From NCBI GenBank assembly GCA_007280895.1, contig QYQN01000108.1, forward strand, positions 1 through 55,834: 55,834 bases of DNA, written 5' to 3'. The notes beneath the pieces are model-generated. The model ran no database searches, had not been told where the DNA came from, and was given only the letters and a program-made list of their open reading frames with translations. How positions within the stretch are numbered: position 1 is the stretch's first letter; each line of letters opens with the position of its first letter. Shown here in pieces: positions 39,461-50,069 of this stretch. The DNA is from Methylococcaceae bacterium. GTDB lineage: Bacteria; Pseudomonadota; Gammaproteobacteria; Methylococcales; Methylomonadaceae. Position numbers and translations under genes: made by a program.

Positions 39461-41776
39461 TTAATTTAGAGATGGGGAGGGTGGCTGATTTTGGTTAGTT
39501 TTACCTGTAAACCATAATCCAGCTAAGACCACAGAAAATCCTAAAAGTAAGCCGTTAATCCAATATAAAGAATAACTTGGATGTTGGTTAAACGTCATGA
39601 GCTGATAAAACACGGTTGCGATTAAATAGCCTAGCCCAGTGGTCCAAGCAACGACAAACAGGGTCCAGTTTAAATTAGTTTCTTTAAAGATTGCCGCAGT
39701 AGCCGCAGTGCATGGTGCATAAAGCAAAATAAAGAGTAAGTATGCGAAGGCACCACTTTTACCATCAAAACTTTTTTGCATGGCAGTATAAGTACCTGAG
39801 TTGACATCATTTTTTTCTGTTGCGACAGCAATATTAAGGCCTAAGGGATCGAGCACGCGCCCAGCAATTTCAGTAAGATTTGCAGGAATAGTGGCAAACG
39901 CAGCATGTAATGTGTCATAAAGAGTAAGCTTAGGTTCGGCTGCGCTGGGCGTGGAGGTAGTTAACGCTTGCTGACTGTATAATGTATTTAACGTACCCAC
40001 AACGGCTTCTTTGGCTAAAATTCCTGTAAAAATACCCACCGTTGCGGGCCAATTATTTTCTTGAATACCCATAGGTTTGAAAAGTGGTGTGAGTTGTCGA
40101 CCGATTTCACTTAAAACCGATGTTTGGCTGTTACGCTGACTAAGGGAGCCATCGGTACCTAGCGCATTTAAAAAATTTAACACCAACACCATAGGAATGA
40201 TGACTTTACCGGCATTGATGATAAAACTCTTTAAGCGTTCCCAGGTGCGAATGAACACGCCGCTTAAGGTGGGTAAGTGGTAGGCAGGAAGCTCCATAAT
40301 GAATGGCGACGATTCACCTTTTAATAACGTATAGCGCATAATTAAACCAGTAAAAACCGCCACTGCAATGCCAAACAAGTATAAAAAGAACACGATATTT
40401 TGACCACTTACAGGGAAAAAAGCAGCGGCAAAAAGTGCGTAAACAGGTAATCTTGCCCCACAAGACATGAAGGGGTTCATTAAGTTGGTTAAAATTCGAT
40501 CACGTTGATTGTCTAAGGTGCGTGTTGCCATGATGGCAGGCACATTGCACCCGAAGCCGACAATCATGGGTACGAATGATTTTCCTGGTAAACCAATAAT
40601 GCGCATGAATCGATCCATCACAAATGCAGCACGTGCCATGTAACCTGAGTCTTCTAAGGCGGAAAGAAATAAAAAGAGGAAGCCTACAATTGGGATAAAG
40701 GTGGCAATGACTTGTATCCCGCCGCCAATACCTTGAGTAAGTAACACGATCAACCACGAGGGTAAACCTGTGGGGGTTAGTGCTGTGGCTAAGCCGTCCA
40801 CAAATAAGGCTCCAGTAATTTGATCGAAGAAATCAATAAAGGCACTGCCAATGTTTATGGTAAACATAAACATAGCGTACATAACTAAAAGAAAAATCGG
40901 AATGCCAAGAAAACGATTTAAGACAAGATTGTCAATACGCGCGGTGGTGTGGCGACTTACTTCATTGAGTTTGCAAACCGCCTGCTGAGTAAGTTGATTA
41001 ACAAAGCCATAACGTGCATCAGCAGCAAGAATGTCAATGTCATCTGCAGTAGCTTCTTCAATTTGCTGTTGTAACACACAAATAAGCTCCGAGTACTCTG
41101 AGCCTGCTAGTTGTTTGGCTAAGGTATCGTTTTCAAGACTTCTGAGACTTAACCAGCGTAAGTCGCATTGTGCGTGGTGAGCAAGGTCTGTTAATGGCAC
41201 GGCTAAGCGAGAAATTGCCGCTTCAAACGCGGGATGATAGAAAAATTGTGCACTAGGGATTGGTTGGCTTAACGCCGCTGAATTAATCGCTTCTTTAAGC
41301 TGCGTTAGGCCGTGTTGTGACGCGGCGCTAATAGGAATAACAGGACAACCTAAGGTGGTTGACAATACCGTAACATCAATTTTAATGCCGCGTTGTTTAA
41401 CTGTATCCATCATGTTAAGCACGATAATCATGGGTACACGCATTTCAATTAACTGAGACGTTAAATATAAATTTCGTTCAATATTCGCGGCATCAAGAAT
41501 ATTGATGATTAAGTCCGCGTGTTTAGCAGCCACATAATCACGCGCAATTTTTTCGTCTAAAGAGACTTGATCATCAGAAGCTTCTAAAGAATAGGTGCCA
41601 GGAAGATCAACTAATTCAATGACTTTATTAGCAAAGCGATACGTGCCACTTTTTTTTTCAACCGTAACACCAGGCCAATTACCTACCTGTTGCTTGGCAC
41701 CCGTAAGCGCATTAAATAATGTGGTTTTGCCACAATTTGGATTGCCAACAACGCCTACAGTAAGTGTGTTATTCAT
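39461..41776 (-). CDS. feoB: Ferrous iron transporter B
   Basis: VGVVGNPNCGKTTLFNALTGAKQQVGNWPGVTVEKKSG..., VDLPGTYSL, VPMIVGFGCNVPAIMATRTL. Confidence 0.98.
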   Translation of the reverse strand: MNNTLTVGVVGNPNCGKTTLFNALTGAKQQVGNWPGVTVEKKSGTYRFANKVIELVDLPGTYSLEASDDQVSLDEKIARDYVAAKHADLIINILDAANIERNLYLTSQLIEMRVPMIIVLNMMDTVKQRGIKIDVTVLSTTLGCPVIPISAASQHGLTQLKEAINSAALSQPIPSAQFFYHPAFEAAISRLAVPLTDLAHHAQCDLRWLSLRSLENDTLAKQLAGSEYSELICVLQQQIEEATADDIDILAADARYGFVNQLTQQAVCKLNEVSRHTTARIDNLVLNRFLGIPIFLLVMYAMFMFTINIGSAFIDFFDQITGALFVDGLATALTPTGLPSWLIVLLTQGIGGGIQVIATFIPIVGFLFLFLSALEDSGYMARAAFVMDRFMRIIGLPGKSFVPMIVGFGCNVPAIMATRTLDNQRDRILTNLMNPFMSCGARLPVYALFAAAFFPVSGQNIVFFLYLFGIAVAVFTGLIMRYTLLKGESSPFIMELPAYHLPTLSGVFIRTWERLKSFIINAGKVIIPMVLVLNFLNALGTDGSLSQRNSQTSVLSEIGRQLTPLFKPMGIQENNWPATVGIFTGILAKEAVVGTLNTLYSQQALTTSTPSAAEPKLTLYDTLHAAFATIPANLTEIAGRVLDPLGLNIAVATEKNDVNSGTYTAMQKSFDGKSGAFAYLLFILLYAPCTAATAAIFKETNLNWTLFVVAWTTGLGYLIATVFYQLMTFNQHPSYSLYWINGLLLGFSVVLAGLWFTGKTNQNQPPSPSLN

Positions 41777-42030
41777 TACACTTTCTCGATGAGTAACGAG
41801 GCGGCTTCAGCTTTGCGTAAGGTCAAAGAAAAGCCGCGCAGTTTAATTTCTATTGGATCGCCTAAGGGTGCAAAGCGTGTAATGCTAAATAAGGTGCCAG
41901 GAGTAAGTCCCATGGCTAATAAGCGTTTGCGATAAGCTTTACCAGCCTCATTAAAGCCAGTTATTTTGGCAAAATCACCGGTTTTTAACTGGGTGAACTG
42001 ATGTGCTATGGACATAGATAATTCCTTCAA
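41776..42030 (-). CDS. feoA: Ferrous iron transport protein A
   Basis: LKTGDFAKITGFNEAGKAYRKRLLAMGLTPGTLFSITRFAPLGDPIEIKLRGFSLTLRKAEA. Confidence 0.95.
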   Translation of the reverse strand: MKELSMSIAHQFTQLKTGDFAKITGFNEAGKAYRKRLLAMGLTPGTLFSITRFAPLGDPIEIKLRGFSLTLRKAEAASLLIEKV

Positions 42031-42031
42031 T

Positions 42032-42046
42032 CAATAATCATTCTCA
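42032..42046 (-). promoter_or_regulatory. Putative Fur box upstream of feoA
   Basis: Reverse strand TGAGAATGATTATTG vs Fur 7-1-7 TGATAATnATTATCA: 11 of 14 positions match. Confidence 0.55.
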
Positions 42047-42400
42047 TTTGTTAGTCAATTTATACTATTTTTTATAGCTTCGTCAAAAAGATATTAGAGA
42101 TTGTGCCGTTATACATAAACTATGACATGTCATCACTTGTATTTTTAAAGCTAAAATTGAATGTTATGGAACATTTTTTCACACTACCTGTTCAATAAAA
42201 TTCATAATAGTTGTCATGGTTTTGTAAAATAAGCATGAGTTTTTAGAGAGTATCAAGCGCGTATTCATTATTGATTTCACTGTGCCAGACCGCACTGTTA
42301 GTGTGATGAATTTGGTGACCCGTTGCCAAAACTTTCTCCACTGCTAAAGATAGTGCCGAAACTATTTTGTTGAATTAGTTCACTCTAAAAGGATAAAAAT

Positions 42401-43306
42401 ATGACAATGTATCTTACTGAAAAATATATCAACCCTTTTACCGATTATGGGTTTAAACGCTTATTTGGCGAAGAGGCGAATAAAGATTTATTACTGGATT
42501 TTCTCAACGAATTATTACGTGAAGAACAAGGTGAAATTAAAAACATAAGCTTTTTAAAAACAGAGCAGTTAGGTTCGACTGAAATAGATAGAAAAACCAT
42601 TTTTGATTTATATTGCGAAAATGAAAGAGGTGAAAAATTTATTGTTGAGCTACAAAAATCCAAGCAGAATTTTTTTAAAGATAGGGCGTTGTATTACTCA
42701 ACTTTTCCCATTCAGGAGCAGGCGCAAAAAGGTGAATGGAATTATGAGTTGAAAGCTATTTATACCATTGCCATTTTAGATTTTGTATTTGATGAAGATA
42801 AAAATGAGCCTGATAAATATAAGTATTTTGTTAAACTCAGTGATATTGAAACCAATAAGATTTTTTATAATAAATTAACTTTTGTGTATTTGGAGATGCC
42901 AAAATTCAAAAAAGAATTATTGGAAATAGAAACGCATTTTGAAAAATGGCTGTATGTGCTAAGGCATTTAGAAAAATTAGATAGAATACCGCCCAAATTA
43001 ACAGAGAAAATATTTCAGCGCTTGTTTGACGTAGCTGAAATTGCAAAGTTTAACCGCGAACAATTGATGCAATACGAAGACAGCTTGAAGTATTATCGGG
43101 ATTTAAAAAATTCGTTTGATACATCCAGGGAAGAAGGTAGAGAAGAAGGTAGAGAAGAAGGCAGAGAAGAAGGCAGAGAAGAAGGCAGAGAAGAGGGAAA
43201 GCAAAAGCGTAATCTTGAAGTTGCAAAACTAATGCTAGCAGAAGGTTTTGATATAAAAACCATTGTTAAAATTACTGGGCTAAAAGAAGAAATGATTTCG
43301 CAGTAA
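42401..43306 (+). CDS. Rpn family recombination-promoting nuclease/putative transposase (PD-(D/E)XK superfamily)
   Basis: YINPFTDYGFKRLFGEEANKDLLLDFLNELL..., FDLYCENERGEKFIVELQKSKQNFFKDRALYYSTFPIQEQAQKGEWNYELKAIYTIAILDF. Confidence 0.9.
   Translation: MTMYLTEKYINPFTDYGFKRLFGEEANKDLLLDFLNELLREEQGEIKNISFLKTEQLGSTEIDRKTIFDLYCENERGEKFIVELQKSKQNFFKDRALYYSTFPIQEQAQKGEWNYELKAIYTIAILDFVFDEDKNEPDKYKYFVKLSDIETNKIFYNKLTFVYLEMPKFKKELLEIETHFEKWLYVLRHLEKLDRIPPKLTEKIFQRLFDVAEIAKFNREQLMQYEDSLKYYRDLKNSFDTSREEGREEGREEGREEGREEGREEGKQKRNLEVAKLMLAEGFDIKTIVKITGLKEEMISQ
43127..43198 (+). repeat. In-frame 12-bp tandem repeat (6 copies, REEG) inside the Rpn gene
   Basis: AGGGAAGAAGGT AGAGAAGAAGGT AGAGAAGAAGGC x3 AGAGAAGAGGGA. 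Confidence 0.95.
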
Positions 43307-43618
43307 ACGACATGTATTTACTCAAATATGGGTGCTGGTTGCTTTGCCTAGAGTAAATTGCTCTGTCCAGACAAAAAATCATGGACTGAACAGATCTGGT
43401 GGGTAACTTAGAAAACTACTAATGGAATAGATGACTACCTCAATACGTAGCAATTTAAAAGTGGTAGCCAATGCCTGTTGTTGCTTTTTTGCTTTTTTGG
43501 CTATTATTTCCGTTAACATTCATGGGTTTTACAAGTGTGACAAAATTTCACAATTTAATAACAGAGAACTTTTGTCAACAGAAGATATAAATTAACGACA
43601 ATTTTGGGGAGTTATGCA

Positions 43619-44281
43619 ATGGAAATTAAAATCGATCAAGCTATTAACCATTTACCGTTAACAATGATTCCTGCTAAAACTGAGAAAGTTTCCGCTGAGC
43701 CATTGCAGTCAGTTTTAGCGGTCAATAAAATTGAATTAAATAAAAATATTTTACAAACATCATTAGAATTAAGCTTAACGGCAGGTGATAAGCCGATGAC
43801 CTTATTGTTAAAAACAGCTCTCGATGGCATTAATAAGGCGTTAAAAAATGATTTTGGAGATAATGCTATTCAGAATGCTTATGATGCAGGAATAGATATT
43901 TCACCAGAAGCGACGGCACATCGCATTGTTAGCTTAACGACCGCATTTTTTCCAAAATACCAAGCCATTCATCCTGAAATGAGCACCGAGGAGGCACTTA
44001 AGTCGTTCGTGAATGTTATTGGTAAAGGCATTGACCAAGGCTTTAATGAGGCTAAATCAATTTTAAAAGGTTTAAATGTTTTAGATAACACAATGACCAG
44101 CACAATTGATCTTACATATGAATGGGTGCAAAAAGGTTTGCAGAATTTTATCGCACAGTATAATTCAGAAGAAAATTCGGCTGAGGCATTGCCGCGTAGT
44201 GAAAAAGAGCTTGAGCAGATGGCAGAGTTAGCTAATGAATACAATGCTGATCAACCTGAAAGTGATAAAAAAAAAGTATAA
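43619..44281 (+). CDS. DUF5610-like domain protein
   Basis: AYDAGIDISPEATAHRIVSLTTAFFPKYQAIHPEMSTEEALKSFVNVIGKGIDQGFNEAKSILKGLNVL; ATG at 43619. Confidence 0.7.
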   Translation: MEIKIDQAINHLPLTMIPAKTEKVSAEPLQSVLAVNKIELNKNILQTSLELSLTAGDKPMTLLLKTALDGINKALKNDFGDNAIQNAYDAGIDISPEATAHRIVSLTTAFFPKYQAIHPEMSTEEALKSFVNVIGKGIDQGFNEAKSILKGLNVLDNTMTSTIDLTYEWVQKGLQNFIAQYNSEENSAEALPRSEKELEQMAELANEYNADQPESDKKKV

Positions 44282-44323
44282 AAAAACGCAGTAAGAAAAC
44301 GCAAGCTAAAGGAGCTAATTACA

Positions 44324-44857
44324 ATGCCAATCAAGGCTTTCAACGGTAAGTTTCCCCGCTTTGATGATTCTGTTTATATTGATGAAACAGCTGTTGTTAT
44401 TGGTGATGTCACGTTAGGAGCAGACGTGTCTATTTGGCCAACTGCTGTGGTCAGGGGCGATGTGGAAAAAATTACAATTGGTAAAACGAGTAATATTCAA
44501 GATGGGTGTGTCTTGCATGTCTCTCATGCGGGGCAGTATTCGCAGCAAGGTCACCCACTAATCATGGGTGAAGGCGTGACCTTAGGGCATCGTGCTGTTG
44601 TTCATGGCAGTAGCATTGGAAATTATTGTCTTATTGGTATTGGAGCCATTGTCTTAGACGATGCTATTTTAGAGGACTATGTAATGTTAGGTGCAGGCAG
44701 TTTAGTTCCGCCTGCCAAAAAGCTTTACAGCGGAAACTTGTATGTTGGCGCACCTGCAAAACTTTCACGCGCTTTAACTGCGCAAGAAAAGGCTTTTTTA
44801 CACTATTCTGCGCAACATTATGTTACGTTAAAAAATAAATATTTAGTTGCGCGTTGA
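44324..44857 (+). CDS. Gamma carbonic anhydrase family protein (left-handed beta-helix, YrdA-like)
   Basis: ADVSIWPTAVVRGDVEKITIGKTSNIQDGCVLHVSHAG..., GEGVTLGHRAVVHGSSIGNYCLIGIGAIVLDDAILEDYVMLGAGSLV. Confidence 0.94.
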   Translation: MPIKAFNGKFPRFDDSVYIDETAVVIGDVTLGADVSIWPTAVVRGDVEKITIGKTSNIQDGCVLHVSHAGQYSQQGHPLIMGEGVTLGHRAVVHGSSIGNYCLIGIGAIVLDDAILEDYVMLGAGSLVPPAKKLYSGNLYVGAPAKLSRALTAQEKAFLHYSAQHYVTLKNKYLVAR

Positions 44858-44870
44858 TGCGGTTAGCGTC

Positions 44871-44909
44871 GCCTACGGTGGGCAGGGTTAAGCCCTGCTC
44901 ACCGTAGGC
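44871..44909. repeat. Long near-perfect hairpin between convergent genes (terminator/REP-like)
   Basis: GCCTACGGTGGGCAGGG-TTAAG-CCCTGCTCACCGTAGGC, 17-bp stem with a single G-T wobble. Confidence 0.75.
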
Positions 44910-44918
44910 TATGTGCAA

Positions 44919-46103
44919 TTAAATAACGAGATCTTTTTTCATCATCATACGAATGCCGCGTATTGCTTGACGAGTGCGGTGTTCGTTTTCAATTAAGCCA
45001 AAGCGAACATGGTCATCACCGTATTGACCAAAGCCAATGCCAGGGGCAACAGCTACTTTAGCTTCTAATAATAATTTTTTGCTGAATTCTAAAGAGCCCA
45101 AGTGTTGATAAGCCTCAGGAATTTTTGCCCATACAAACATGGTGGCTTTGGGTTTTTCAACTGGCCAGCCAGCTGCGGTTAAGCCTTCGCACAATACATC
45201 ACGGCGTTTACGGTACATGTCAGCAATCTCGTGAACGCAGTCTTGTGAACCTTCAAGAGCGGCAATCGCAGCTATTTGAATTGGGGTAAACGTGCCATAG
45301 TCTAAATACGATTTAATGCGTGCTAAGGCGGAAACTAATTCTTTGTTACCGCACATAAAACCCACTCGCCAACCTGGCATGTTGTAGCTTTTAGACATTG
45401 AGAAAAACTCGACAGCAATGTCTTTAGCCCCTTCTATTTGTAAAATCGACGGTGCAACATAGCCATCAAACACAATATCAACATAAGCAATATCGTGGAC
45501 TACCCAAATGGAATGTTCTTTTGCTAAGGCAATTATCTTTTCAAAAAAATCTAGCTCTACGCATTGAGCCGTAGGATTGCCAGGAAAATTAATAATGAGC
45601 ATTTTGGGTTTAGGCCAGCAATCAATGATTGCTTTGTGTAATTCATCAAAGAAATCAACGCCAGGAATTAATGGCACATGGCGTAAATCTGCACCAGCAA
45701 TCACCACACCATAAGGATGAATGGGGTATGCAGGATTAGGTACTAAGACAATATCTCCAGGTCCTAAGGTGGCTAAGGCTAAATGTGCAAGACCCTCTTT
45801 TGAGCCGATAGTCACAATGGCTTCGGTTTCAGGATCAATGTCGACATTGAAACGTGTTTTATACCAAGTAGAAATGGCCTTGCGTAAGCGTGGAATTCCT
45901 TTTGACATCGAGTAACGATGTGTATCGTCCCGCTGTGCAGCCTCAATCATTTTATCAACTATATGTTTTGGCGTGGCTTGGTCAGGATTGCCCATGCCAA
46001 AATCAATAATATCTTCACCTCCAGCGCGTGCTTTGGCTTTGAGTTCATTGACAATGTTGAATACATAAGGAGGTAAACGGCTTATTCTCTGAAATTGTTC
46101 CAT
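44919..46103 (-). CDS. alaC: Alanine transaminase AlaC-type class I/II aminotransferase
   Basis: [54 protein letters not shown]..., [15 protein letters not shown]. Confidence 0.92.
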   Translation of the reverse strand: MEQFQRISRLPPYVFNIVNELKAKARAGGEDIIDFGMGNPDQATPKHIVDKMIEAAQRDDTHRYSMSKGIPRLRKAISTWYKTRFNVDIDPETEAIVTIGSKEGLAHLALATLGPGDIVLVPNPAYPIHPYGVVIAGADLRHVPLIPGVDFFDELHKAIIDCWPKPKMLIINFPGNPTAQCVELDFFEKIIALAKEHSIWVVHDIAYVDIVFDGYVAPSILQIEGAKDIAVEFFSMSKSYNMPGWRVGFMCGNKELVSALARIKSYLDYGTFTPIQIAAIAALEGSQDCVHEIADMYRKRRDVLCEGLTAAGWPVEKPKATMFVWAKIPEAYQHLGSLEFSKKLLLEAKVAVAPGIGFGQYGDDHVRFGLIENEHRTRQAIRGIRMMMKKDLVI

Positions 46104-46228
46104 TACAAAATTAAATGACCAATGCGTGATAAAAGTTAAATGATGGGGTGTAAATTACTGGTATAAAAAAAATATGTCAAATGTTGGTGCTGACAAATTA
46201 CAGATACAGGCTTTTATGTGCGCTCAGT

Positions 46229-49200
46229 TTATCGCTGTTCTCGTATAGTAACATCACGCTGCGGTAACGGTATTTCAATATTATGCTCTCGTAACGTGGT
46301 GAGTAAGCGTTGATGTAAATCATGCGTGACTTGTAAGCGATGCCCTAATTCACTTACATAAACATAAATCGTAAAGTTTAATGAATTATCGCCAAAATTC
46401 ATAAAGAGTACGCAGGGTTCAGGATTATCAAGCACTAATGGTGTTGAACGCACAGTGTTTAGCATGATTTTATGTGCTAATTCAATATCGGATTGATAAG
46501 CTATGCCCACATTAATGCCAACGCGCGTGGTGGAATCGCTTAATGTCCAATTAACTAATTGGTGGGTGATGAATGTTTTATTGGGCACAATCAGTTCTTT
46601 TTGATCCCAATCCATCAGTGTGGTGGCGCGCATTTGAATACGACTGACTTTGCCAGTAATATCTCCTACGGTAACAGTATCGCCCACGCGAATGGGGCGT
46701 TCAAACAATAAAATAATGCCTGACACCATGTTGGCAAATATTTCTTGTAAACCAAAACCCAGTCCTACACTAAGCGCGGCAACCAACCATTGCACTTGTG
46801 ACCAATTGCCGCCAAGTTCATTGGCAACCACTATAAAACCGATGGAAAATAAGACATATTTCGACAATTGATTGATGGCGTAACGACTGCCTGTTTCAAT
46901 GGTGAACCGTCTAAACACAAACAGCTCCATAATCCCAGAAAAGTTACGCATAGCGACGACGGTAATAAATACATACAACCCAGCCAACATAAGATTAGTC
47001 AGCGTGATGGGCACATAGGTATTTTGATTATTTAGCGACACTTGATGCTGCCAAAGCATAATGTCTTCAAGAAACGCAAAGGCAGGCAGAATATTTTTCC
47101 AAATCATTGAAAAACCAATAATTAAGCCAAAACCAATCAGTGCATTGAGTAAGTTAAGCGTTTGCGCGTTAATAGTAGGAATGTCGATAAGTTGCTCGTT
47201 ACTGGGCAACACGGGGTCTTCACCACTAATAACGGCACGGTGTTTTTCTGAATGCCCTTGGCTAGACAGTTTGCGAGCGGTTTCGGCATTATCTAAAGCC
47301 AATTGTTGATTAACTAAGCTTAACCAACGAAATGCTAGCGCATGTAAAATCATCATTAAAAAAATCAATCGCCAAGTAATAATTAATTTTTGTTGTAACT
47401 CTAAAGCACTTAAATAATAGCCTGTAGCGGCAAAGCCAATAATGATTAATGGCATGATGACGGCTGCGGGCATCCAAAAAAAATGAAACCGTGCTAACCA
47501 ACTGTGTGGATGGATTTTGATAACCGTCGTTAATAAACCCTGTTCGGGATTTAAAATACGGTATAAAAATAGTGCCATCCCTAACATACTTAATATCAGC
47601 GCTAAGCGACCTAAGCTATCACTGTGCGCTGACACTTTCGAGACACTGGTACAAGCAATGATAAAGGCACAAGGGATAGCGATAAAACGTAACCAGGCAA
47701 GTTGTTTGCGCAGTAATTTTGTTGATCGTAGTTGCCATTGAAAATGCTGCCTGACAATGCCCTTAGGTGCAAAGAGTACGTAAAAGAACTGCATAAAAAA
47801 TAAGGGGATAGCCATTATTTCCAAGCCTGTGCCAATGGCTTTACTGTAGTTATCAATTGGGTGGTTATGCAGTAATAGCCAGCCACAGGAATAACTCAGC
47901 CATGGCAACGGAAGGATGATTAAGGAAGTAAAAGTGAGTGCCTTGAGGGTAGAAAAGAAATGCTCAGTGAACAGCACATTAACTTTTGCTGCACTAATGA
48001 TAAGTTGTTTAGGTAACCATGAAGATAGAGCAAGCAAGCCTAGCACGCTAGTTAACACTAAAAAACTGGCAAACGGTGCATTGACGAGGCTATTAAAAAA
48101 ATCTTTAAGCAACGTGAGGCCATTGATTGGGGACAATAACCAGATTAAAGCAAAATAAATATCTGCTATAAAATGTTGATCAATAGGGGGGGAACTGCGT
48201 ACCCATAATAAGCGTTCATCAAGATACGCGGCAAATTTATTGGCTTGGGTATTAAGTTGTTGACGAGAAAAATCAAAATCGCCCAAGGTGCGAAGATAAT
48301 TCGTGTCAGCAAAATAGAGCTTAGTGAGTAATTCTTTTTGGTTGTCCATCAGCATGCGTAATTCTGCTTGAATCATCATTCGCTGGTCTTCTGACAGCTG
48401 CTTATCAACGTGCAATCTCATGCGTTCACGTAATTCTGAATCAATATTCGCCAAATGTTTAAGCACCTCTTCCTGCTTAAATTCATTGAGGCTGATCAGT
48501 GCTATTTCATTTTTTATGGTATCTGACTGTAAGGTTTCTTGAATTTGTGTGAGCAAGCTTCGGCGTTGTTCGCGTAATAATTTACCCAGTTCTGGACTTA
48601 GACTGGCTAACGCAATTTTTTTGTCGACATTTTTAAAATCCGAATCTAAGTCAGCAGCTTGTTTATCGATACTGGTTTTTTGTTCGATGAAGTTGTTTAT
48701 TTTTTCGGTAACAATCTGTAACTCACGGCTGTATTGAATATTTTCGCGCGTGATGCTTTGTAATACTGGATGTTTATTGGCAATATCTTGCTCTGCTTGG
48801 GTTAAGGCATTTTGTGCTGCCAGTGCTTCTTGTTGGCGTCGCGCGGTTAAAATACTTTCAATATAAGCAATTAAAGGTGTAAAAGTATTTTTTTTAAGAT
48901 CAAATAATTGATAATGAGTTTTAAGGTATTCAACGCGTGCAGGATTGCTAATCGCTTCAATTTCAAGCATTTTTAATTCTGCACTGCGGGCTTCTAGCAA
49001 GGATTTTAGAAAATACTGCGCAGCTTCATTTTCCAGTTTAGTGCGCGTAGTATCCGGCGTTTCTAATTTTTTCTGGGTGACATCAAAATCTTGTTGCGCA
49101 GTGACAGTTTCTTGACGAATCATTTGCGGACGAGATTGTTGAACGGCTAATTCCGTTTCCAATTTATTAAGTTGCTCATTGATACTGCTGAGTTTTTCTT

Positions 49201-49639
49201 TTTCGATAATCAAACGTTGTTCTAACTCTTGCGTGCTAATCCCATTAAAATTTTCTAATTTTAGTTTGGTGGGTTTGGCTTGCGCTTCAGCTAATTCTTG
49301 TTGGAGTTTTTTAGTTTTTTCAGGATCTTCTTTAATGGCATTTTTATAAGCTATGTTATGTGCCTTAAATAAATCGATGTTTATTAAATTATCTTGCGCA
49401 GATTGGTAAAACTTTAAAAGCGTAGCTTTACTTTGCTCATCGAAGCCTTGACGATTATTGATGGCATCTATTTTTGTTTGCAATACGGACGCGGTTATTT
49501 CAAAACTCGAGCCTTGAAAATTTTTAGTAGGCGAGGGACGCGCCGCGTGAGCACTGGTCATCAGGCTAACGAAAAAAAACAGCACGGCGACACCGAAAAA
49601 TGTGGGCAAGGTGATGCTAAAAGGAGTCATTAATTTCAT
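46229..49639 (-). CDS. Large MscS-family mechanosensitive channel (MscK/KefA-like)
   Basis: 1136 aa; signal peptide, long coiled-coil periplasmic region, multiple TMs, C-terminal MscS domain GLGFGLQEIFANMVSGIILLFERPIRVGDTVTVGDITGKVSRIQMRATTLMDWDQKELIVPNKTFI. Confidence 0.93.
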   Translation of the reverse strand: MKLMTPFSITLPTFFGVAVLFFFVSLMTSAHAARPSPTKNFQGSSFEITASVLQTKIDAINNRQGFDEQSKATLLKFYQSAQDNLINIDLFKAHNIAYKNAIKEDPEKTKKLQQELAEAQAKPTKLKLENFNGISTQELEQRLIIEKEKLSSINEQLNKLETELAVQQSRPQMIRQETVTAQQDFDVTQKKLETPDTTRTKLENEAAQYFLKSLLEARSAELKMLEIEAISNPARVEYLKTHYQLFDLKKNTFTPLIAYIESILTARRQQEALAAQNALTQAEQDIANKHPVLQSITRENIQYSRELQIVTEKINNFIEQKTSIDKQAADLDSDFKNVDKKIALASLSPELGKLLREQRRSLLTQIQETLQSDTIKNEIALISLNEFKQEEVLKHLANIDSELRERMRLHVDKQLSEDQRMMIQAELRMLMDNQKELLTKLYFADTNYLRTLGDFDFSRQQLNTQANKFAAYLDERLLWVRSSPPIDQHFIADIYFALIWLLSPINGLTLLKDFFNSLVNAPFASFLVLTSVLGLLALSSWLPKQLIISAAKVNVLFTEHFFSTLKALTFTSLIILPLPWLSYSCGWLLLHNHPIDNYSKAIGTGLEIMAIPLFFMQFFYVLFAPKGIVRQHFQWQLRSTKLLRKQLAWLRFIAIPCAFIIACTSVSKVSAHSDSLGRLALILSMLGMALFLYRILNPEQGLLTTVIKIHPHSWLARFHFFWMPAAVIMPLIIIGFAATGYYLSALELQQKLIITWRLIFLMMILHALAFRWLSLVNQQLALDNAETARKLSSQGHSEKHRAVISGEDPVLPSNEQLIDIPTINAQTLNLLNALIGFGLIIGFSMIWKNILPAFAFLEDIMLWQHQVSLNNQNTYVPITLTNLMLAGLYVFITVVAMRNFSGIMELFVFRRFTIETGSRYAINQLSKYVLFSIGFIVVANELGGNWSQVQWLVAALSVGLGFGLQEIFANMVSGIILLFERPIRVGDTVTVGDITGKVSRIQMRATTLMDWDQKELIVPNKTFITHQLVNWTLSDSTTRVGINVGIAYQSDIELAHKIMLNTVRSTPLVLDNPEPCVLFMNFGDNSLNFTIYVYVSELGHRLQVTHDLHQRLLTTLREHNIEIPLPQRDVTIREQR

Positions 49640-49898
49640 GCAATGCTTAACGTTTGAAGGGCTAGTGAATTATAAAACAGCGTTATGTTGGGCAATGAGC
49701 TAATTATCAAAGAACCGATTTTCAACCTAATATTACCAGTGGGTAGTGTAGAATGGTTTTATTTATTTACTGTGATGACTTCGCCTAATACGAAGGGAAT
49801 GACAATGGTTTATGTATAGAGCTGTAAAGAATAATTAATTGGTTAACTTTATTTCCTTACTGGTTTGACTTTATTCAGTCCACCTCTCTCTATTGTTG

Positions 49899-50009
49899 AG
49901 ACAGATTGAGGGAGATTCGTTCAATATTGACAAGGTTGCTTTAGCATCGTTATCCTTTTTAGTAAGCCTCACGTTCACAGGGGAGGCAATCCATCGATCT
50001 CAATCTGTC
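49899..50009. repeat. Intergenic inverted repeats upstream of the thioesterase gene
   Basis: GACAGATTGAG (49900-49910) pairs with CTCAATCTGTC (49999-50009); alternative local hairpin CCATCGA...TCGATGG. Confidence 0.45.
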
Positions 50010-50069
50010 GATGGCCTTATCATTCGGCAGATAATGTTGAATGTGGTTTGAAACTAACTATCATAATCA

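Noticed and set aside
43127-43198. Tandem 12-bp repeat considered as a CRISPR-like array
   Set aside because: No spacers; it is an in-frame coding repeat (REEG)6.
43397-43471. Possible extra copy of the GGCTACC TIR family (TTTAAAAGTGGTAGCC right end, GGGTAACTTAG left)
   Set aside because: The right end resembles the TIR but the left end and flanking 8-mers do not match; too weak to claim without a genome-wide scan.
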